NCBI GenBank assembly: GCA_037043235.1
Contig: JAWRVZ010000101.1
Span: 1,618,001-1,682,000, forward strand
Direction: 5' to 3'
DNA: 64,000 bases
From: Rhodeus uyekii
Lineage: Eukaryota; Chordata; Actinopteri; Cypriniformes; Acheilognathidae
Shown here: piece after piece, positions 55,747 to 64,000 of the stretch
How positions within the stretch are numbered: the stretch's first letter is position 1
Layout: every line of letters begins with the position of its first letter
Program-made: the position numbers and the translations under genes
Notes under the pieces: model-generated
What the model was told of the DNA's origin: nothing
What the model saw: only the letters and a program-made list of their open reading frames with translations
Database searches by the model: none

Positions 55747-57083
55747 ACGCATCACTCGTTGATAATTACAGACCTGTCTCTCTCCTTCCATTCATATCTA
55801 AAACTCTTGAACGTGTTGTTTTTAACCAAGTATCTTCTTTTCTGTCTCAGAATGACCGGTTGGACATCAACCAGTCTGGCTTCAAGAAGGGCCATTTAAC
55901 CGAGACGGCATTACTATCTGTCACGGAAGCTCTAAGGAGTGCAAAAGCTGATTCAAAATCGTCAGTTCTCATTCTTTTGGATCTTTCTGCTGCCTTTGAC
56001 ACTGTTAATCACCAAATCCTTTTATCTACCCTCTCGTCACTGGGCATCACCGGAACTCTCCTTCAGTGGTTTGAATCCTATCTCACGGATAGGTCCTTCA
56101 GGGTGGCATGGTGCGGGGAGGTCTCCAAAGAATGTCAACTGATCACCGGTGTTCCACAGGGCTCAGTTCTTGGACCACTTCTCTTCTCCATGTACACCAC
56201 ATCACTGGGTCCCATCATAGAGGCACACGGCTTCTCCTATCACTGCTACGCAGATGACACTCAGCTCTACATATCATTTCAACCAGATGATCCAACGGTG
56301 GCTGCGAGAATCACAAGCTGCCTAGCGGACATCTCGACATGGATGAAAGAGCATCATCTGCAGCTCAACCTGGCAAAGACGGAGCTTTTAGTCTTTCCTG
56401 CCGATCCAACCCGACAGCATGATTTCACTATCCAGAACGGTGCTACCACGATAACCCCTTCAAAGTCTGTCAGAAATCTTGGAGTGATCTTTGAGGACCA
56501 GCTGACTTTCAAGGACCACATTGCAAAGACGGCTCGATCATGCAGGTTTGCACTGTACAACATTAGAAGGATCAGGCCATTCCTCACTGAGCAAGCTACG
56601 CAACTTCTGGTGCAGGCCATGGTCATTTCCAGACTGGACTACTGCAACGCTCTTCTGGTTGGGCTTCCTGCAAATGCAATCAAACCCCTACAACTGATCC
56701 AGAATGCAGCAGCTCGTCTGGTCTTCAACCAACCGAAAAGGTCTCATGTCACACCACTCTTCATCTCACTACACTGGCTCCCTCTCGCAGCACGCATCAA
56801 ATTCAAAGCACTGACTCTTGCATACAAAACTTACACAAACTCAGCACCTTCATACTTCCACTCATTGGTACAACTCTACACACCGACCAGAAACCTTCGA
56901 TCGATCAACGAGCGGCGACTCGTGGTTCCATCACAGAGAGGAAAAAGAACGATCACAAGAACATTTTCATTCACCACCCCTGGCTGGTGGAACACACTCC
57001 CTGCCCTCATCCGGAATGTAGATTCCCTGTTGAGGTTTAAAAAACTACTAAAAACGCATCTCTTCCATGAGCACCTAACATGA
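55743..57083 (+). CDS. LINE reverse transcriptase part of ORF2
   Basis: 446 residues. The motifs are NYRPVSLLPF, LLDLSAAFDTVNHQ, GVPQGSVLGPLLF and catalytic YADD at residues 169-172, followed by the thumb and a C-terminal part ending HLFHEHLT. It fits the L2/CR1 type and differs clearly from the LINE at 19005-21842. It is out of frame with the endonuclease part, so this copy cannot make a full ORF2. The stop is followed by a poly(A)-like run and the 3' UTR. Confidence 0.88.
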   Translation: MNASLVDNYRPVSLLPFISKTLERVVFNQVSSFLSQNDRLDINQSGFKKGHLTETALLSVTEALRSAKADSKSSVLILLDLSAAFDTVNHQILLSTLSSLGITGTLLQWFESYLTDRSFRVAWCGEVSKECQLITGVPQGSVLGPLLFSMYTTSLGPIIEAHGFSYHCYADDTQLYISFQPDDPTVAARITSCLADISTWMKEHHLQLNLAKTELLVFPADPTRQHDFTIQNGATTITPSKSVRNLGVIFEDQLTFKDHIAKTARSCRFALYNIRRIRPFLTEQATQLLVQAMVISRLDYCNALLVGLPANAIKPLQLIQNAAARLVFNQPKRSHVTPLFISLHWLPLAARIKFKALTLAYKTYTNSAPSYFHSLVQLYTPTRNLRSINERRLVVPSQRGKRTITRTFSFTTPGWWNTLPALIRNVDSLLRFKKLLKTHLFHEHLT

Positions 57084-57299
57084 CACACACATGCACTCAC
57101 AAAAAAAAAAAAAAATTTCCCTTTTCTCTACTCCCCATGCTTGTGCTACTTGTATTCAAAATGTTTGAAACTTTGTATTGTAAGCGCTCTTATGTGTTTT
57201 TGTATCCTTTGGACAAATTGCTTCTATATTCCTCAAATTGTAAGTCGCTTTGGATAAAAGCGTCTGCTAAATGAGTAAATGTAAATGTAAATGTTGCAT

Positions 57300-57429
57300 A
57301 TTATCTTGATGTATTCAATTCTTGTAACCTCTCATGATGATGTCTGTTTGTCCCCTTTATTATTATTAGTATGTTCTCTTTACTATTAAATATATGTTCC
57401 CTTTCTTGTGCAATACATATTTCCACAAA
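57300..57429. other. Right flank of the LINE
   Basis: Starts right after the target duplication; nothing recognised. Confidence 0.4.
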
Positions 57430-57720
57430 GCTATTTTCTTCTTCTTGAGCCCATGCTCCGCTAGGCATGCATCCTCCGGCCCAGTAGGAGGCGCAACACT
57501 CGCCAAGAGCTGCTGTGACAACTGTCTTTAAACACAGATGAAGAAAACAATCACAACAACAACAAGCAGCTGGATGTTTTCTTGATATTGTGAGTGATTT
57601 TAGTGTGTAATGTTTGCATCTGTAACTCTGCTTGACATTCAAAGATGTTTTCAGTCTGTCGATATGAACTGCAGTGCATGTGAATGTTGCTGCTCTTTAC
57701 AGTATAAAAACAACACTTTT
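57430..57720 (+). promoter_or_regulatory. Orphan candidate zinc-finger-gene first exon
   Basis: tggatgttttcttgatatt with a GTGAGT donor at 57590 and the following roughly 120 bases match 15580-15720. The upstream part has a CAA-rich run like 37200. No zinc-finger exons follow within the window. Confidence 0.35.
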
Positions 57721-57743
57721 ATGCCTCTGATCTTCATTCAGAG

Positions 57744-57744
<1 letters not shown>

Positions 57745-57836
<92 letters not shown>
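57745..57836. repeat. (TG)n microsatellite
   Basis: About 46 TG units. Confidence 0.97.
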
Positions 57837-57838
<2 letters not shown>

Positions 57839-58225
57839 CGTGTCGAGGTGCAGGTCCTTCATCTGATATGGATTTGGTTTTTACAGAAATGAGGCTGTAA
57901 GGGACAGACACACATCTTTTCAAGGGCTGTGCTTTTATTTCAAAACACTGCAAAAATGTATTTCCAAGAATTGTAGACACATACCCTGGGAAATATGAGC
58001 TGTTGGAATGAATAAGTAATGTGGGAGCTTTCACACAGTCCTGGTGCTGCTCTCAATCAGTTATATTTGGCGAAATCCCATGGGAAGATAGGATCCCTAT
58101 ATGATGAGCTGTTTCAGCTGAAATTGTTCCCAGTCTTACTCGTCATAATTCAATTTTGACTAGTAAGAATTCAATTAGAGAGATGGTGTTTGAAACACAC
58201 TTGGCAAAGGTTGATCAAACAGTAG
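57837..58225. other. Unassigned stretch
   Basis: The first bases (gtgcaggtccttcatctgat) resemble part of the LINE 3' UTR; the rest is unrecognised. Confidence 0.35.
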
Positions 58226-58362
58226 AGAGCAGTGCTTGCAACATCAAGGTCATGGGTTCGATTCCCAGGGAAAGCAAGAACTGATTAGAATGTCAATGTG
58301 TTTCTTGAATGCAATGCAGGTCGCTTTGGATAAAAGCGTCTGATAAATGTATGAATGTAAAT
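58226..58362 (+). mobile_element. tRNA-derived SINE, copy 2
   Basis: The B-box gggttcgattcccaggg lies in the head, and the tail cgctttggataaaagcgtct is the same as the 3' end of the LINE at 57290. Confidence 0.78.
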
Positions 58363-58363
58363 G

Positions 58364-60190
58364 TCAAGTCACCTCTATTTATAAAGCGCTTTTTACAATG
58401 CAGATTGTTTCAAAGCAGCTTTACAGTGGTCACAGGAAAACAATATAAACAAAGTTTGTTTTGGCTGTATAGCAGCTCTAAAAGAGCAGGCGAATCAATA
58501 AAGTTGAAGAATATTAAGTTTTAAGTTTCCCTAACTGAGCAAGCCATACGCGACAGCGGCAAGGAACCAAAACTCCAGCAGGAGACAATGAATGAATGAA
58601 GAACAGAATGGAGAAAAAACCTTGGGAGAAACCAGGCTCAGTTGGGGGACCAGTTCTCCTCTGGCCAACAGCCAAACAGTGCATGATTATTATACAACAA
58701 TTCAAGTCCAATATGAAGTCTAATTTGGTCCGGTTAGAGATGGGTTCATGATCGTCACAGGGGAGGGTTTAGTAGAGTCACGGTCTCCGCAGACACTTCA
58801 GGGCAGTGCTGTGCTCGTTTCCAGGTGCAGGTCCTTCATCTGATCTGGATACGGCCCGGATCCAGCTGACCACGGTAACCTCGGAATAAACAGAGACCAA
58901 TATCAGCGTAGATGCCATTCTTCTTCTGATGTATCGAGTATATCAGGTGTTATGGGAATGTTCCCGGTTCCGGCTTATCTAAATTATGCAGCCTAGCAAT
59001 CATTTTACATGATTTGGATTAAAAATGTATGTATAATGTGTTATGTGTATGCCAGGTTGAAGAGATGTGTTTTTAGTCTACATTTAAACTGACAGAGTGT
59101 GTCTGCTTCCCGAACTGTAATAGGAAGACTGTTCCAGAGTTTAGGAGCTAAATAGGAAAAGGATCGACCGCCAGCAGTTGACTTTGATATTCTAGGTATT
59201 ATAAGCTGGTCAGTATTTTGGGATCGCAATAGACGTGAAGGACTATAATGTGTTAAGAGATCGCTCAAGTACTGTGGAGCTAAACCATTTAATGCTTTGT
59301 AAGTAATTAGCAAGATTTTAAAATGTTTTCGGTGTTTAATAGGAAGCCAGTGCAGGTTTGACAGAACTGGGGTAATATGCTCTTACTTCCTGGTTCTAGT
59401 GAGAACTCGAGCTGCTGCATTTTGGACCAGCTGGAATTTGTTTATTAAGCGTGCAGGGCAACCACCTAGTAGAGCATTACAATAATCTAGTTATTAATTT
59501 AGATATATTTCGATATATTTTTAAGGTGGAAAAAAGCGGTTTTACAGATGCTAAAGACATGGCTTTCAAATGAAAGATTGGTATCAAAGAGCACACCCAG
59601 GTTTCTAACTGACGATTACGCACATAACTTTTTGGTCTAATAATTAGAATCCCTGGTTTTTCAGAATTAAGCAGTAGAAAGTTATTAGTCATCCAATTTT
59701 TCATATCAGTTATGCATTCTGTTAATTTAGTGAATTATTACGTTTCATGAGGATGAGAAGAAATATAGAGCAGAGTATCATCAGCGTAACAATGAAAGCC
59801 AATGCCATGCTTCCTAATAATTTCACGTTAAGAGTAATAGAATGTGTCACAGAGTGGGAAGAACCTGTATGATGTTCTGATCGTAATGGAACAGTGGTTT
59901 TTTGACCCGCGATTATGCCGTCTCACAGTCACCCAGTTGCCCTACTGCACGGGCTCTACAGCCGGAACCGAACAATGTACAGGGTTTGCTAAGCTAGTTC
60001 CATCCAAAGCAGTATCTAAAGCCATTGCATTCTTACTATCCTCGATTAAAGTTTGGATGCGTGTCTCTAATTCTGAAATCTTCTCTGTCAGCCTGACTAT
60101 GTCCCTACATTTATCACATGTGAAGCCCTGACTGCTGACAGAGACAGATAAACTATGCATGAAGCAGGCAGTGCAAGTAACAATCACAGG
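58364..60190 (-). mobile_element. CR1/L2-type LINE, internally deleted copy
   Basis: On minus: ORF1 start (60190-59835), then directly the 3' part of ORF2 (pieces in 59830-59041) and the 3' UTR. The ORF1 esterase and most of ORF2 are missing, and the ORF2 part has stops and frame breaks. It links ORF1 and ORF2 to one family. Confidence 0.78.
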
Positions 60191-60329
60191 AGAAGATGAC
60201 TTGACTCATCGCGTGTGTTGATCCAACTAACCAGTTGTTTGATGAACTCGGAAAAAAGGCACGAGAAACCGAGCGAGAGAAAATGCTGTATGCAAGGACA
60301 GTAGATAAAGTAAGATAGCACAATGCTAA

Positions 60330-60925
60330 CACGTTTAGTGACTTAGATTAAAGCTAGTCATGTCAGATTGATAAAACAATAACAATTTATTAAATAATCG
60401 AATATTGTCTAAGTTGTATTTAGCATTATAAACAAACTTTAAGTTTAAGATCTAAAACAAGTCTATACGCCGCTACAAGCGCAATCCACTCAAGCAGACA
60501 GGAAACAGCAGTGCAGCAGTCAAAACAGTCCGTCTGGAAACACCTATTGTGACAGTGTAAATGTAATTTTCTTCACTCATATATGGAATATAATATATAC
60601 TAATAAATGTACATTAATAAAAAAAGGTTTTTAAGGGGTCATGGGAAATCAAATTTTTACATATAAGGTGGTCATCATACTTCAAGAATATCATGTAAGG
60701 TTTAGAACTGAAAACTTCCTTGTTAGACCAAAAACCAAGTGCTGTTCACTGCAGTCAAATGATGTCTAGCTCCACCTCTCTGGATGTCCAATGGAGAGGA
60801 GGGACAGAGTTCTGGGTGTGGTTGGATATTCTAGCTTCACCCATCAGGCCCAAATTACATTCGATCCTCCTCGCTGAGCATCCACGCTACGCTACGCGTA
60901 AGATCTGACTGACTCTCTAAGGTAC
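60330..60925. other. Unassigned stretch
   Basis: No gene, RNA or repeat ends recognised. Confidence 0.4.
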
Positions 60926-60929
60926 TCTT

Positions 60930-62932
60930 AAGTTGCGATAGTCTGTAATTGCCTCGAATGGGTGTTTGGCTCCCTCCACCCAATGTCTCCACTCTTCCTG
61001 GGCCAGCTTGATAGTGAGGAACTCACGGTTCCCAATGTCAAAGTTATACTCCGCCGAGGAAGGTTTCTTGGAGAAGTAGGCACATGGATGGAGTTTCGGA
61101 GGCTCAGCCTGTCACTGTGGGAGCACAGCCCCTACCCCTGTGCTGGATGCGTCTACTTCCACAATGAATGGGAGATTAGGATCGGTATGGGTTAAGGGGG
61201 TGTACAAAAGGCCCTCTTGATGTGTTTGAGAGCCTGGATGGGCTCTGTGTTCCAGGACAGAGACTTGAGCCCTTTCCTGAGCAGTGAGGTGAGTGGAGAA
61301 CAGATTGTGCTGAAATTCTTGATGAAACGACAGTAAAAGTTAGCAAAACCAAGGAATCTCTGGAGCTTTTTGATCGTGGATGGTTGAGGTCAGTTCCATA
61401 CTGCTCGTACCTTCCCCTGGTCCATCTTGACACTGCTCTGGTCAACAATGTAGCTCAGGAAGTGAGTTGAGCCGCAGTGCAACTTACTCTTTTCAAGTCT
61501 GAGGAAGATATAGTGTTGGCGTAGCTTCTTGAGGACCTGCATCACATGTTGGAGATATTCGGCCTGGTTCTGGGAGTAGATGAGGATGTCGTTGATATAC
61601 ACTATGACAAAGTGGTTGAGTAATTCCCGGAACACCTCATTCATGAATGTCAGGGTTCTGCCACATTTGGTCTAGTAATTTTCTTGGTGTTGTTGCAGAG
61701 TTCTGACACTACCGTAATGTCTTGTGTTTTGTGTGGTGTTGAGTCACGCGCACTCTTGTTTGTGTGACGTCTTGTGTGCGGGTTATGTTGTCCGGTCCCG
61801 ATACTTTGGTCTGGTTCAGTTTCGGTTTTGTGTTAGGATTTGGGCATTTATGACTCGTGAGTTTGTCCTTGTCTTGATCGCACGAGACAAGTGGTTGTTT
61901 TCTCTCGTGCGCTCTATGTCGTGTGAGTGGGCACGGTTTCTGGCTTTGTGCGAGCTGCACTCTCTTGTGTCTGTGTGTTATGTTTTGGCATGCAGTTAGT
62001 GTTTTCATCAGCCGCGTGCTTTCATGTCGCATTGGCTGCGTGTTCGTGTCTTGTCACTATTTTACCCCACGTGTCTTGTCACTATGTTACTCTGCCCGCC
62101 TTGTTTCCTGGTCATTAGTTTTATTTGTCCCAGCTGTTTCTGATTCAATTACCCTTCCTCCTGTGTCTATTTAATCCCCTCGTGTTTGCTGTCTTGTGCT
62201 GGTTCTTCGTCAATTTTTCCCTGGTGTCTTCTGTCTAGCCAGTTTTTGCTACCTGGTGATCTAGTCTTGTTTTTCCCCCACGGGGTAGTTTTGTTTGAGT
62301 TTTTGTTTTATTTTTTTATTAACAAAGAGCCTACTTCTCTGCATCCTTGAGTCCTCGCATCTTCTCTTCCCCAAACCTGACAATTAAGCCCTGGAAGACT
62401 GCGGGGGCGTTGAAAAGTCTATACCGCATTACCAAATATTCGTAGTGGTCTGCTGGTATAATGAACGCAGTCTTCAGTCTACAGCAACAAGAACAAGATT
62501 TCTTCCTGGTGGAGACATCCAGTCTTGAGGGTGACTGGTGGTGTGGCGTATCGTAAGCACCAGCGGCTTTACAAGGATGGAGTGAGGTTGGTATTGTTGA
62601 CATGAGGGTCGACATGAGCAAGGGACTGGGTAACCGGGTCATTAGCTTCCCACTACTATCAGTAGTGATAGTATAAACACGATTTTTGATCTTTCTGAAT
62701 CGAACTAGTGAGACTGCATCTCAAAATGCAGGGAACATGGTAGTAAGAACCTGCTGAATTTCTCCGCCTCACCTGAGAAGGTCTCTGGTCGGGCCATGGG
62801 ACTGGCAGAGGCAGATGAAGAAGAGGCATGCAGGAGCAGTGCTTGGTGGAAGGCTTGCATGAGTTTGGTGAATGGATACGGATGTGAAGAGGGACCAGCC
62901 GCTGCCTCGGCTTGCAAAGGGGTCTGGTCTTC
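60930..62932 (-). pseudogene. Degenerate gypsy gag-pol, split by a solo LTR
   Basis: On minus: a gag piece (SPMARPETFSGEAEKFSRF, about 62820-62760), a reverse transcriptase piece (EYLVMRYRLFNAPAVFQ, 62450-62390), then the solo LTR at 61648-62382, then the next part of the enzyme (FVIVYINDILIYS, 61620-61560), followed by thumb and RNase H-like sequence down to 60930. The catalytic YxDD reads YIND, so the first Asp is lost. Frame breaks occur throughout. This is a dead copy, much older than the Ty3 element at 24620. Confidence 0.75.
61648..62382. mobile_element. Solo LTR inserted in the gypsy pol remnant
   Basis: It starts tgtcagggttctgcc and ends aaacctgaca (735 bp). The flanks atgaa and attaa match at four of five positions. 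The split polymerase frame resumes on either side. Confidence 0.68.
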
Positions 62933-63292
62933 TGTCACGATGGAAACACAAGACTACAGGCGCAAGTGCACTTTGAAGCTTTATTGTAAACAAGGAGAGA
63001 CAGCAAACTGGTGGCAGGGTGCAAGGGTGCTCATGAATGAGTTTCTGTGAAGTTCTTATCTGTTTGTAGCATGGAGAGTTCAGAGTTCTTGGAAGTGTGG
63101 AGTTTTGGAAGACTTTCTATTGGAGATTTGTAGAACAAGGAGAGTCATGATAACAAGACAAGACCAAATGCTAACTGAATGGTGTGAATGGGTGATATAG
63201 TGTTGGGTTAAGTGAAAACAGGTGCAAGTGATCAATACTCGGGAGATTACGAACGAGAGTCTGGTACAGTGGGCGTGGTTGAGTCTGTGACA
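62933..63292. mobile_element. Possible LTR next to the gypsy gag remnant
   Basis: It starts tgtcacgatggaaacac and ends gagtctgtgaca. It abuts the gag-like sequence. No primer site and no target duplication could be found, so it could be a solo LTR or another element. Confidence 0.4.
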
Positions 63293-63376
63293 GTAGGTAA
63301 ATTACTTATTTTTTTCTTTCTTTTTAGGTAAATAACAAAGGACGCCAACACTGGATCGAGCAACCAAGCGATAAAC

Positions 63377-63664
63377 ATGCCTTTGAAGATTGCAAAATAT
63401 TGTGCAGTGCCAGGTTGTAGAAAAACACAGTCGCTGCATAACCTTCCTTCTGATTCAAGCATGAGGAATGTGTGGTTGAACTTTATTTTTAATGAAGTTC
63501 CAGATCGCGTTAATAAGACACTGAGCGTTTGTTCGCTTCATTTCACTGTGGATTCCTTTATAAACAAGAGACAGTTCGATGCTGGATTTGCAGAGAGATT
63601 GAGATTAAAAAACGATGCTGTGCCTTCTATATTGAATCCGACAGGAACGACACAACACACTTAT
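63377..63664 (+). CDS. THAP-domain protein, first coding exon
   Basis: 96 residues from the Met at 63377, ending at a GTGAGT donor (63665). A polypyrimidine tract and TTTTAG at 63324-63328 precede the exon. The THAP zinc site is Cys9, Cys14, Cys52 and His55, with Trp33 and the closing AVPS motif at 81-84. THAP domains bind DNA in nuclear regulators and in P-element-type transposases. One possible next exon starts after TATAG at 63879 and stays open for 39 codons in the same phase, but it has no recognised domain. Whether this is a host gene or a transposon relative cannot be told here. Confidence 0.8.
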
Positions 63665-64000
63665 GTGAGTAATTTTTTTTTACTGTATTACTGATCATTT
63701 GATATGTACTGGTCTAACCAAAATCACTAGTGATTCATGTAGTCAGAGCTTCTTTGTCTCAAAATCATTTATTACTGTTTGTGTCAGTAAATCAAACCAG
63801 TGACTAAACAGTCAACTTCACATTGTTTCTCATAATAGAATGAAAATAATCTGTTATTTAAACTGTGATTAAATTATAGATAGGGATCAAAGAATGCTCC
63901 GTTTATAATCACTGGAGCTGTCAGTCAAACAGCATGTTTAGCATGTTGAAGAGGGCAATAGAACAAGAGAACAAGTGTCCGGGAGTCTGGGATTTTTGAA

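Larger units (their letters stand above)
48401..57290 (+). mobile_element. L2/CR1-type LINE with a 20-monomer 5' array
   Basis: ATGTTGCAT at 48392-48400 is repeated at 57291-57299, bracketing array, 5' UTR, coding region and 3' tail as one insertion of about 8.9 kb. The 3' end reads gctttggataaaagcgtctg and closes with a short gtaaat repeat. The first bases of the tail repeat overlap the duplication, so its exact length is between six and nine. Confidence 0.82.

Noticed and set aside
58240..58290. tRNA gene
   Set aside because: Only a B-box and a short tRNA-like head are present; no cloverleaf can be formed, and the tail is of LINE type, so it is a SINE.

Overview
The window is vertebrate genomic DNA, almost certainly from a teleost and most like a cyprinid. 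The evidence is spliced genes with GT-AG introns, C2H2 zinc-finger genes with the fish-specific FiNZ-type N-terminus (short first coding exon encoding MEF..., then a second exon with the ...KEESQEL... type motif), CR1/L2-type LINEs, a Ty3 element, many hAT and Tigger/pogo elements, and very long CA/TG tracts. The species cannot be fixed from the sequence alone.

Layout. 1-4.2 kb holds two host genes on the minus strand: the 5' exons of dhx30 (386-1304) and a CD2/SLAM-like immunoglobulin receptor (about 2307-4169). 4.2-7.5 kb is transposon debris and a large GT/GA tandem repeat. 7.5-41.2 kb is a cluster of three FiNZ-type zinc-finger genes, all on plus: gene 1 (CDS 8506-10232, nine fingers), gene 2 (23570-24706, eight fingers, then broken) and gene 3 (39969-41201, nine fingers). 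The spaces between them are filled by hAT, Tigger, LINE and LTR elements. A young Ty3 retrotransposon with open gag and pol (24620-32947, minus) sits inside the last zinc finger of gene 2. 41-48 kb is degenerate LTR and pogo/Tigger sequence. 48.4-57.3 kb is a single plus-strand LINE insertion whose 5' end is a 20-copy array of a 299-bp monomer. 57.3-63.3 kb is LINE, SINE and gypsy debris, and at 63.4 kb a THAP-domain exon begins on plus.

How the parts relate. The zinc-finger genes belong to a family thought to repress transposons, and the window shows both sides: intact-looking repressor genes, and young elements inserted among and into them. The two active-looking elements carry clear expression signals. 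The Ty3 element has a GGGAAAC slippery heptamer directly before the gag stop and a predicted stem-loop 7 nt downstream, in the right frame for -1 frameshifting into pol. Each full LINE monomer carries a GC/CACCC box, an E2F-type site, a TATA box and an E-box, and the whole array plus LINE body is bracketed by the same 9-bp sequence. This looks like a promoter-monomer 5' UTR of the kind known from mouse L1, here in an L2/CR1-type fish LINE.

Other structures of note are complementary AC and GU tracts at the two ends of dhx30 intron 2, and a perfect 130-bp inverted repeat at 14861-15337. All coordinates come from reading the sequence by eye; no database search was run.
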